A DNA stretch of 64,000 nucleotides from Mesorhizobium caraganae (GTDB lineage Bacteria; Pseudomonadota; Alphaproteobacteria; Rhizobiales; Rhizobiaceae). A program made the translations under genes and the position numbers. Numbering within the stretch: position 1 is the first letter of the stretch; every line of letters starts with the position of its first letter. The stretch is from assembly GCF_016836705.1 (NCBI RefSeq), contig NZ_JAFCGY010000001.1, positions 1-64,000 of the forward strand, written 5' to 3'. The notes under the pieces were generated by a model. That model saw nothing but the letters and a program-made list of their open reading frames with translations, made no database searches and was not told the DNA's origin. Positions 1 to 7,691 of the stretch are shown piece after piece.

Positions 1-289
1 GGCAAGTTCCTCTCGTTGAAGGAACTCCATGGTCGGATCGCAGCTTCTACCCGCTCAAGACCAATACCTGTCGCGCCATCTCAGAACGAGGCGCCCCTCC
101 CGCGAAGCGGGTTCGTGCATGAGGCGCGAAGCGGTCAACGTGCAAAGGCCGCTGGCGCCAGTTGCGGACGTTCTTGGGTACGGTCCTCAGATCGTTTCTC
201 GCCAATAGCTGCCTACCCGTGCCTTTGCTGCCTATAATGACGCGGAGCGTCAATCGGGCTATCGTCCGGGTTGGATTTCGGGGGTGACA
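1..289. other. left-edge intergenic sequence, no supported gene
   Basis: Short open frames exist on both strands here, but none has a convincing ribosome-binding site, recognisable motif or coherent composition. The stretch is GC-rich and includes the ribosome-binding region of the methyltransferase that starts at 290. I see no RNA gene or repeat that I can name. Confidence 0.4.
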
Positions 290-1297
290 ATGGCCGTTGA
301 ACCATTTGCGGAAGTTGCGCTGCACATGCGGGGGTTTCAGGTTTCTCAGCTGGTGTTTGTCGCGGCAAAGCTACGTCTCGCCGATAGGGTTGGGGATGGT
401 CGAACCATCGCCGAGCTTGCGGCGGACAGCAGTGCCCATCCTGAGATGTTGCTGCGTTTGTGCCGGGCTCTCGCTGCCTTCGGCATCTTTGCCGTTGATG
501 ATGCGGGCAGAGTAACCCAGACACACCAATCGGCATGCCTGAGAAGCGACGCATCACCGACCCTCCACTACGCAGCGCTGTACTGGAGCCTGCCGAGTAC
601 CTGGGCCGCCTGGAGCAACCTGCACCACACGATCGTGACGGGGGAGCCTGCATTCGAGGCGACCTTCGGTATGCCGAACTTCGAGTATCTCAAGGCCAAT
701 CCCGAGCAGGGCGCCGTTTTCGATGAGTTCATGCGGCACAGTCCCGATGATCGTCACGCGGCGGTGGCAGCAGCCTACGACTTCTCTGGTGCCGGGATCG
801 TAGTGGACATTGGAGGCGGGAGTGGTGGCTTGTTGCGCGCTATCTTGGATGCCCACACTGACGTGCGCGGCATTCTCGCCGATCAGGCGGGGATAGTGGC
901 TGGAGCAGCTCAGACACTTGGGCCGCAGGCCGACCGCTGCGAAGTCATGGCCATCGATTTCTTCGCCCGCGTACCAAAGGGCGGGGACATCTACTCCATG
1001 GCCCAGATACTGCACGATTGGAACGACGAGAGCTGCCTCAAGATCCTAGCCAATTGCCGTGCAGCGATGAACCCGGGAGGACGATTGCTTGTGATAGAAC
1101 GCGTTCTCGAAACCTTGTCAGGACGCAGCCTGCCGATGAACTTCCTCTCCGACATGAATATGATGGTGTTGTTTCCGGGTGCCAAGGAGAGGACTCTTGC
1201 AGAGTTCAGCCGCCTATTCCGCGAAAGCGGGCTGAGGGAACCGCAGATCATCCCCACCCGTTCACCATATAGCATCCTTGAGACCTGTCTCGCCTGA
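290..1297 (+). CDS. SAM-dependent O-methyltransferase (COMT/acetylserotonin type)
   Basis: About 335 residues, normal for the plant-COMT-like bacterial O-methyltransferase family. The N-terminal ~90 residues look like the winged-helix dimerisation domain, ending in a 'LLRLCRALAAFGIF' helix-turn region. A Rossmann SAM-binding motif VVDIGGGSGG follows near residue 170. Further on is ILHDWNDESC, where the His of HDW is the catalytic base in this family. The enzyme should transfer a methyl group from SAM to a hydroxyl of a small aromatic or polyketide-like substrate; the substrate cannot be read from sequence. An in-frame GTG lies at 284, but ATG 290 sits 5 nt after a GGGGG stretch and is preferred. 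No biosynthetic partner gene is adjacent. Confidence 0.85.
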   Translation: MAVEPFAEVALHMRGFQVSQLVFVAAKLRLADRVGDGRTIAELAADSSAHPEMLLRLCRALAAFGIFAVDDAGRVTQTHQSACLRSDASPTLHYAALYWSLPSTWAAWSNLHHTIVTGEPAFEATFGMPNFEYLKANPEQGAVFDEFMRHSPDDRHAAVAAAYDFSGAGIVVDIGGGSGGLLRAILDAHTDVRGILADQAGIVAGAAQTLGPQADRCEVMAIDFFARVPKGGDIYSMAQILHDWNDESCLKILANCRAAMNPGGRLLVIERVLETLSGRSLPMNFLSDMNMMVLFPGAKERTLAEFSRLFRESGLREPQIIPTRSPYSILETCLA

Positions 1298-1758
1298 CCT
1301 GCGCGTCGACGACGACTCGACAACAACGGTGCTGAACAGCCCTGAGCTGCAGCCATGGTCAAGCCCGGACACCCTGCCGCCTCAGGCGAGTCAGCTTTTG
1401 GGGCACGAGGAAGTAGCCCTCAATGGCGGACTTCGAGGCGCATTTCAGACTGGCCGCTCTGGGGCCGGAAGCGGAATGGCGGTTTTTGGCGTCGGAAGAA
1501 CGATAGCGGACGCAACTGTCAGAAGGACTGAAGCCTTGGCCTGACCCCTTCCGGTCATTGCATGGGCTGCTCCGACCGACTGCTGGGGTGGCAAACCGAC
1601 GTTCCACAGCGACGCTCATGACTCCAGATTTGCGGGGTGCCTCTCTCAAATCCCACCAGCGTCCTGCTATGAGCGGGTCGACTTCTCCAAAATTGAGACA
1701 CGGCATAGGGCCGGGCAGATGGCGGCGAACCAACCGCTCAGCAGGGGCGCCAGATTGG
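1298..1758. other. intergenic gap, no supported gene
   Basis: The 461-nt gap lies between the methyltransferase and the convergent cyclase gene. Open frames on both strands have arginine/serine-rich, motif-free translations typical of GC-rich noncoding DNA. No clear terminator hairpin with a T-run was found. It may hold degraded sequence, but nothing identifiable. Confidence 0.4.
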
Positions 1759-3714
1759 TCACCACGTTGGCTCTCTCCTTCGCGGCTCAGCAGCTTGCAT
1801 CTCCGGAACGGTGAAAACCGGTACCTCGCCCTTGAAACCCTGGAGCTCAAAGGCGCCCGCCTGGACGACCGGCATCGATGCTCCTGCCGCAAAGCCCGGT
1901 CCAAGTACCAGGGGGATGCCCAGCTTCTTGGTCGTCGATTCGAGCCGTGCCGCGCGATTCACCGGGGAGCCGATCGCGGTGTAATCGAAGCGCCGTTCGG
2001 AGCCGAAATTGCCTACCGAGCAGATGCCGGTCTCGATGGCGACGCCAATTTCGATGGAGCGATGGCCATCGGCCGTGAAGGCGGCGTCTTCGAGCTTCAC
2101 CCGCTCGATCAGGGCAAGGCCCGCCTTGAGCGCACGCTCGCGATGATCGGGTTGATCAAGCGGTGCGTTCCAGAAGGCCAGCACCGCATCGCCCATGAAC
2201 TTGTCGATGGTGCCGTCGCGCTTGAGGATCTCATCGGTCGCAATGCCGAGGAAATGGTTGACCACCTTGGCGATTTCTTGGGTGTCGAGCTGTTCGCTCA
2301 TCGTCGTGAAGCCGCGTATGTCGCTGAGCAGGATTGTGATTTCGCGCTTCTCGCCGGACAGGATTGCCTCGGTGTCCGAGCTTGCGAGGCGCTGCACCAC
2401 GGAGGGCGAAAGATATTGGGAGAACTGTCGCGTCAGGGTGGACCGGCGCTGCTCGCTGCGCCTGTACAGAACATAGCCTTCGAAGCCCGCAACCATGATC
2501 GTTGCAAGCGCCGGCTGCAGCGGGTCATAGAGTGCGCCTTGCAGGCTGTACTCGAGAGCGCCGAACATGAACGGGGTGACGGCCAGCAGCGCAAGGGCGA
2601 GGGCGCCAACCACGACACGCCCGGCGAGCACTCCTGAAAGCCCGATGAAAACGACGGCGCTCAGGAGAAACCAGAGCCGCTCGAGCATTCTCGCGTGCGT
2701 TGGCTCTGCCAGGTAGCGCCCGGCAATCATCTGGGCGATCGCATCGGCGTGGATGTCCGCGCCTGGTCGCCCTGGATGTGTCGGCGTGGGCAGGTACTGC
2801 GTCAGTCCCACAGCCGACAGGTCGACAATGGCGATAGCGTCCCGCAGCCGCGGATCGCCATGGCCCGAAAGGATGGTGCTGGCAGACAGGCGGGGCGTAT
2901 CGGTGGCGGTTTCCCAGAGGCGGATGCCCCCCTCCGGCTCGAGCGGCACAATGGCCCCGGCCATCCTGAGTGCGTCGAACCCGGCTGCATTCATCCGGGT
3001 TATGTAACCGTCCTGTCCGGCGTAAAGGCGCAGGAGCTCGAGCGAGAAGGACGGCCACAGCTGCACGCCTTGAGCGGTGTTGCGAAGCCAAAGCAGCGGC
3101 ACATGGCGCAGTACGCCGTCGGGATCGGGCAAGGTGCGGATCACGCCGAGGCCCACGGCGGCGTTCGAGAACTCGGCAAGCGAGCCGGTCAAGCCGGTGA
3201 AGCCGGGAAGTGTATCCGGGACTTGCCCGACGATCGACCAGCCGGCTTTGGGTTCTGCTTCTGAAACCGTCGCCTCATTGCCCAGGCTGACGGCAAGCGC
3301 CGTCCGATTTTTGGCCAGCGCCGCGGCCAGGCGCTTGTCTCCGGCGATGCCCTCAGGCGAGGTGTCGGCTTCGGGGAGTACCAGCGCAAGCCCGACCACC
3401 GACGCGCCGGATTGGGTGATGCCATCGACCAGATCGGCCAAGAGACCACGGTTCCAGGGCCATCGCCCATGTGCGTTGAGGCTGGCGTCGTCTATCGAGA
3501 CGATCACGACAGGATTGCTCGTCGCCTGGCGTGGGGTGAGAAACTGGTAGAAGTCGTACGTGCGTTCGCGCAGGCGCGACAGAGGCCCGTCAAAAGCCAA
3601 ATGGCAAGCGAGCAGCAAAAGAATGAGCACAAGACCGGATATCTTGCGCCTCGCGGTCCAGCGCCAATCAGCCCAACGTCGATCAGCCCAGCGCCAATCA
3701 GCAAAGGGGCTCAT
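1759..3714 (-). CDS. CHASE2-domain class III adenylate/guanylate cyclase
   Basis: A 651-residue membrane protein. An Arg-rich cytoplasmic N-terminus is followed by one membrane helix (~res 24-43) and a CHASE2 sensor domain, recognisable from VVIVSIDDASL and RWPWNR. Around residues 345-420 come three closely spaced membrane helices. The C-terminal ~200 residues are a class III nucleotide cyclase: metal-binding Asp in LLSDIRGFT, second Asp in FMGDAVLAFW, and FDYTAIGSPVNRAARLES near the end. It should make cAMP (or cGMP) in response to a periplasmic signal sensed by CHASE2. It is the last gene of an operon with the FecR-domain protein (15 nt upstream) and the TPR/beta-barrel protein, so the ligand may be related to envelope state. 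Confidence 0.9.
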   Translation of the reverse strand: MSPFADWRWADRRWADWRWTARRKISGLVLILLLLACHLAFDGPLSRLRERTYDFYQFLTPRQATSNPVVIVSIDDASLNAHGRWPWNRGLLADLVDGITQSGASVVGLALVLPEADTSPEGIAGDKRLAAALAKNRTALAVSLGNEATVSEAEPKAGWSIVGQVPDTLPGFTGLTGSLAEFSNAAVGLGVIRTLPDPDGVLRHVPLLWLRNTAQGVQLWPSFSLELLRLYAGQDGYITRMNAAGFDALRMAGAIVPLEPEGGIRLWETATDTPRLSASTILSGHGDPRLRDAIAIVDLSAVGLTQYLPTPTHPGRPGADIHADAIAQMIAGRYLAEPTHARMLERLWFLLSAVVFIGLSGVLAGRVVVGALALALLAVTPFMFGALEYSLQGALYDPLQPALATIMVAGFEGYVLYRRSEQRRSTLTRQFSQYLSPSVVQRLASSDTEAILSGEKREITILLSDIRGFTTMSEQLDTQEIAKVVNHFLGIATDEILKRDGTIDKFMGDAVLAFWNAPLDQPDHRERALKAGLALIERVKLEDAAFTADGHRSIEIGVAIETGICSVGNFGSERRFDYTAIGSPVNRAARLESTTKKLGIPLVLGPGFAAGASMPVVQAGAFELQGFKGEVPVFTVPEMQAAEPRRREPTW

Positions 3715-3729
3715 ACCGGGCGCCCGGGC

Positions 3730-4533
3730 TTAATTGCAGAAGCGGGAGCAGCCATCGCCCTCGCCATCGCCCCTCCGCCCCCCGCTGCCCACAGGTGGCG
3801 TTGGGCTGTCAGGGAATTCCATGACCACTCCTGGCAATGCGCCGTCCGTGGAGTCGCAGACTTTGAGCGAGCCGCCGAGTGCCGACGCACAAATTGCGCT
3901 TACGTCCAATCCAGGGCCCAGTGCGCCTGGCAGGCCGGTGCCGGCTATCCGGTCGATACTGTCCAATATCGGGAAGGTGTCGATTCCGCCGTAGCCGGTC
4001 AGCAGCTTGCCATCTTCCGATGTGCAGGCGTAGCCGGGGTTTGTGATGACTAGCCGTTTGCCATTGATCGTGCAGGTCATACGGCCGGCGCGCAGTATGC
4101 CGACAGTCTGGCCGGCTGCCACCAGCACTTCGATGATGCCGCCCCTCGCCCCGAGCACCATGTGCGGCGTCGCAACCTGCATGACGCCCCCTTTTGAAAC
4201 CTGGCCGCCATAAAAACGGGCCAGGCCGCTGTTCATGCCGATGTCGATCTTTCCTGATCCGGAGCCCGGATTATAGACGAATTCATCGATCGTCAGGCTG
4301 GTGTTCGGACCTATCTTGGCGCTCGATTCATCCCGGAACACCAGCATTCCAAGACCGGTGGGATCGCTGCGCAGCTGGTCGCCGAGTTCGACGCCGGCAC
4401 CAACGTTCATTGTCCCACCGTTATTGCGAACGATGTTGGTCTGATAGGCTGTCATCGATCCGACCGTCTCAGCGGCGGAGGGTGCAGCGAAGGCAAGGCA
4501 GGCGATAAGAGTGGCGATCAGACGGTACCTCAT
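3730..4533 (-). CDS. exported FecR-domain protein
   Basis: 267 residues with a clear signal peptide (hydrophobic core ALIACLAFAAPSAA, cleavage near residue 21). The central part (~res 40-150) matches the FecR fold: GVELGDQLRSD, then MLVFRDESSAKIGPNTSLTI and GARGGIIEV. Here the domain is periplasmic and not joined to a sigma regulator, so it is unlikely to be a classical FecR anti-sigma factor; stand-alone FecR domains are thought to bind peptidoglycan or other periplasmic ligands. The C-terminus is Gly/Pro/Asp-rich and ends with two Cys. It lies 10 nt after the TPR/beta-barrel gene and 15 nt before the CHASE2 cyclase. It may link the two, which is inference. Confidence 0.8.
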   Translation of the reverse strand: MRYRLIATLIACLAFAAPSAAETVGSMTAYQTNIVRNNGGTMNVGAGVELGDQLRSDPTGLGMLVFRDESSAKIGPNTSLTIDEFVYNPGSGSGKIDIGMNSGLARFYGGQVSKGGVMQVATPHMVLGARGGIIEVLVAAGQTVGILRAGRMTCTINGKRLVITNPGYACTSEDGKLLTGYGGIDTFPILDSIDRIAGTGLPGALGPGLDVSAICASALGGSLKVCDSTDGALPGVVMEFPDSPTPPVGSGGRRGDGEGDGCSRFCN

Positions 4534-4543
4534 CGCGGCCCTT

Positions 4544-5818
4544 TCAATTGAGCGTCAACGTATAGCTCATGAGCATTTCGAACGATCTTCGGTCGCTGTT
4601 AGCGACGGCGAAGTTGGTTTCTCTGTAGGCGAGATCAACGCTGATCTTCTGGGCTTCCGTCATCTGAAAATCGCTTTCCGAGGCAATGCGCCAGAAGTCG
4701 CTTTTGATACTTGTGCCGATGCCGACAGACAGATCGGGAGTGTCGCTGTGGCCGGCCGAGAAGGCGATCTGGTGCGACCATGCGAAAAAATCCGGTACGG
4801 TCATCAACAGGCCGCCATAGCGGACCTCGCCCGTGTAGCTGCGGCCGATTTCGCCAGATCCTGAAGCGAAGTCATTCGAGCCGACAAAGCGCAGTCCGAG
4901 CGCCTGGCCATTACGGAAGCGGTAGCTGCCGCCTGCCTCATAGAAGACCCTGCTATCGGCGAAAATGCCTTGCGAGGCGCTTAGATCGATGTAGCCGCCA
5001 CCGGCGAAGAGGGTCGTCTCGACCGTCGGGCGAACGAGGAAACGTCCGCTGAGGCCGACCCCGGTTTCGTGGATATCGCTGTCGAAACGATCTGTAACGG
5101 CAAACGCGGAAAGCAGCAGGCGAAGCGAATCAATCCCACTGTTGGGCAGCCCCTTGTCCCAGGTAATCGCTGCGTTGCCGTGGACAAAAGTCTTCTCGCT
5201 ACCCGGAACCGACAGGTCTTCCGTGAAAAAACGCTCTGTCGCCGTCAACGAGCCCGAAAGAACGAGGGCGTCAGCACTTGGCGTGCCGAGGTCCCACCGA
5301 ACAAAGCCGTCGGCCCGCCCGTAGGGCGAGACGAAGCTGTCGTCGCCCTGCGCCCCGCCTGGCTCAAAATCGGTGAATGCGCTGAATACGCCTCCAGTCA
5401 GGGCGAGTTCCCAGGTAACGCCACGCAACGCGCGCTCGATGCGGGCCAGCAAGCGAACAGCTTCCTGCTGCTCACTTTCGGTCAGACCGCCGACTTCGAT
5501 GCCGTACTGCACCTGCCGCCGGGCCAATTCATAGGACCCGACATGATAATACAACCGGCTGGCCGCAAGCCGGGCGCGCGCATCGCGGGGGTATTTGATC
5601 AGATACTGCTCGATTGAGGAGATCGCCTGATCGTATTGTCCCGCGTTGACCGCAACCGTGACGAATTGGGCGAGCGTTCCATTGTCGGCCGGACTGGCGA
5701 TTCGGGCCGAAAACGCATCGTCATAGCCCGCAAAAAGACCTTGTGCGCCGGCCGGCAATACGCCGCTGAAAAGCAGCGCTGCGGCACAGCCGAAGATCGT
5801 TCGAGCCGAAGATTGCAT
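4544..5818 (-). CDS. outer-membrane TPR plus beta-barrel protein
   Basis: 424 residues beginning with a signal peptide (AAALLFSGVLPAGAQG). Residues ~45-130 form TPR-like helices (GQYDQAISSIEQYLIKYP, then a second repeat with ARRQVQYGIEVGG). The remaining ~280 residues alternate polar and hydrophobic residues with many Gly/Tyr/Phe, as in an outer-membrane beta-barrel. The layout resembles surface lipoprotein assembly modifier-type proteins, but no signature is strong enough to name it. It is the first gene of the operon that continues with the FecR-domain protein and CHASE2 cyclase. The C-terminal residue is Asn rather than the common Phe/Trp, so barrel assembly should be treated as probable only. 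Confidence 0.7.
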   Translation of the reverse strand: MQSSARTIFGCAAALLFSGVLPAGAQGLFAGYDDAFSARIASPADNGTLAQFVTVAVNAGQYDQAISSIEQYLIKYPRDARARLAASRLYYHVGSYELARRQVQYGIEVGGLTESEQQEAVRLLARIERALRGVTWELALTGGVFSAFTDFEPGGAQGDDSFVSPYGRADGFVRWDLGTPSADALVLSGSLTATERFFTEDLSVPGSEKTFVHGNAAITWDKGLPNSGIDSLRLLLSAFAVTDRFDSDIHETGVGLSGRFLVRPTVETTLFAGGGYIDLSASQGIFADSRVFYEAGGSYRFRNGQALGLRFVGSNDFASGSGEIGRSYTGEVRYGGLLMTVPDFFAWSHQIAFSAGHSDTPDLSVGIGTSIKSDFWRIASESDFQMTEAQKISVDLAYRETNFAVANSDRRSFEMLMSYTLTLN

Positions 5819-6278
5819 GCCGAGAACCCCACCCGACCCGACTAGTGCGTAGGATTTAGCACGACTACAAGAAAAAAGGCGACGAAACCGTCACCAGACC
5901 ATGCGAGCTTCAGCAGCTGTTGCAGCTGCGCAACAAACCGTCGGGTTTATTCCTATTTCGGCTGCACTGGTTGCCAAAACATCTTCTCAGCGTTGCTGGA
6001 CGTAATTGGAGTATTCCGCACTAGTGGCAAATAATTCAAATCCCTAAGTGGGACAAGATTTATATTGTTTGCACGATTCTGCGCGTATCTGGTCACCGAA
6101 CGAGGCTTCAAGGTCACCCAAGGCTTATCCAAGGTCTTCCGTCGCGTTGCGCAAAGGGTCGGAGAGCTGAGGTGCTTCTCACGATGTGTCCGCGATGCGG
6201 CCCGGCTCTCGCATTTCGCTGAACGCGACGAGGTCAGCTTACCCCAATTCCCAGGGACGCGTCCCTGGCCGCGCCTTG
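5819..6278. other. intergenic region upstream of the TPR-barrel/FecR/CHASE2 operon
   Basis: 460 nt that must carry the promoter of the minus-strand operon and the 3' end of the mgtE transcription unit. It is visibly more AT-rich between about 5940 and 6080 than its surroundings. Short open frames on both strands show no motif or ribosome-binding site. No gene is called. Confidence 0.4.
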
Positions 6279-7466
6279 CTACAGCACGAGCATGGTGGCC
6301 AGCCCCAGCATCAGGCCCATGCCAATAATATCGGTCACGGTGGTGAGAAAGATTGCCGAAGCGACCGCCGGATCGGCGCCCACCCGACGCAGGCCCAACG
6401 GGATCAGCACGCCGGAGATTCCGGACATGAGGCACGCTCCGGACATGGCAAGCAGGATCACGAGTGCCAGCATGGGCGCTTGGGCCGCCGACTCCGGTTG
6501 CCTCGAGGCGTAGAACCACATCGCCGCAGCCGCAACAAGGCCGACGAGCAGGCCGTTAGCGATCCCGAGCGCGCCCTCTCTCATCACCAGGTGCAGCTTC
6601 GGTCGTTTGTCCACATCCCCCAGGGCAAGGCCACGCAGCGTCATAGCCAGTGCCTGGCAGCCGGTGTTTCCGCTCTGCCCGGCCAAGACCGGGAGGAACG
6701 CCGCCAGGGCGACGATCTTCTCGATCGTGCCTGTGAACGAACTGACCACGAATGCGGCCATGAAGGCCGTCAGGAGGTTCAACTGCAGCCACGGATGACG
6801 CTTCAAGAAGGCTGAAAACAGCGGCGTAAAAGAGCGCTCCTCCTTCTGGACACCTACCATCTGGCCAGACTGGGCAGAAATCTCGATGATTTGCTGCTCG
6901 AACAAGCGCCAACCGCGAACCTGCCCGAGCAGCCGGTTCTCGGCGTCCACCACCGGGTAGACAGGGTAGTGACGCCGTACCGCTGCCTCGCATGCGTTGC
7001 TCAAAGAGAGATCGACATTCAGAGCAAACGGCCTGGGCAGCATGATCTGATCGACAATGGCGTCCGGTTCGCTCAGCATCAGATCGCGCAGGACCACCAG
7101 GCCAACCAGTTTATCGCCCTCGTCCGTGACGTAGAGATAAGTGAGCTCAGTCGGCACCTGGGCGCGTCTGACAGCTTCAACCGCGGCAGCAACGGTCGTT
7201 CCGACTGGAACGCTGGCGGAAATCGGGTCCATCAGTTCGATGAGCGACTCGGGTATCGCGACACCCTCGCCACTGCCATGAGACCCGATGGGCCGCATGT
7301 GCAGTGGCAAATGCTCGGCCACCTTTCGGGCGTGCCCGTCCGGCAACAGCTTTAGTGTGTCGCGGATGAACTCGGGAGACTCTCTGGCGAGCAATTCAGC
7401 TGCGTCATCGGGTGCTCGGGCACGCAGTGTGCGCACCAACTTCTGAACGCCGGTCTCTTCTTTCAT
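6279..7466 (-). CDS. mgtE: MgtE-family magnesium transporter
   Basis: 395 residues. The N-terminal helical domain is short (~70 residues, including EFIRDTLKLLPDGHARKVAE). A CBS-domain pair follows (~res 80-195; VTDEGDKLVGLVVLRDLM and PVVDAENRLLG), then five membrane helices. The signature of the pore region is present as AFLPVLAGQSGNTGCQALAM with TLRGLALG. The protein should take up Mg2+ (or another divalent ion) through the inner membrane, gated by ion binding to the CBS domains. Family members are usually about 450 residues; the missing length is in the N domain, which in characterised members helps close the channel. The gene stands alone between two cyclase loci. Confidence 0.88.
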   Translation of the reverse strand: MKEETGVQKLVRTLRARAPDDAAELLARESPEFIRDTLKLLPDGHARKVAEHLPLHMRPIGSHGSGEGVAIPESLIELMDPISASVPVGTTVAAAVEAVRRAQVPTELTYLYVTDEGDKLVGLVVLRDLMLSEPDAIVDQIMLPRPFALNVDLSLSNACEAAVRRHYPVYPVVDAENRLLGQVRGWRLFEQQIIEISAQSGQMVGVQKEERSFTPLFSAFLKRHPWLQLNLLTAFMAAFVVSSFTGTIEKIVALAAFLPVLAGQSGNTGCQALAMTLRGLALGDVDKRPKLHLVMREGALGIANGLLVGLVAAAAMWFYASRQPESAAQAPMLALVILLAMSGACLMSGISGVLIPLGLRRVGADPAVASAIFLTTVTDIIGMGLMLGLATMLVL

Positions 7467-7691
7467 TTGCTATGGCCCCCAATTGAAGGTCATATAGTAT
7501 GTAAAGTATCGGATCGCACCAGCGCGGAATACGACAGCTTCTTGCGGCCCCGGCAGTTCATTGTGGTTCTCGAAGTTATTGCGGGCTGAGGCGCGAAGCG
7601 GGTCCCCTCAGGGCGCCCGGTCGCGCCTACGGCGAAAGCCATTGACGGCGAACAGGTGGATGGCAAGCCGGCATCGGAGCTGTCCCCGCGA

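Noticed and set aside
1558..2637. 359-codon open frame on the plus strand
   Set aside because: Antisense to the CHASE2 cyclase; no motif, no ribosome site.
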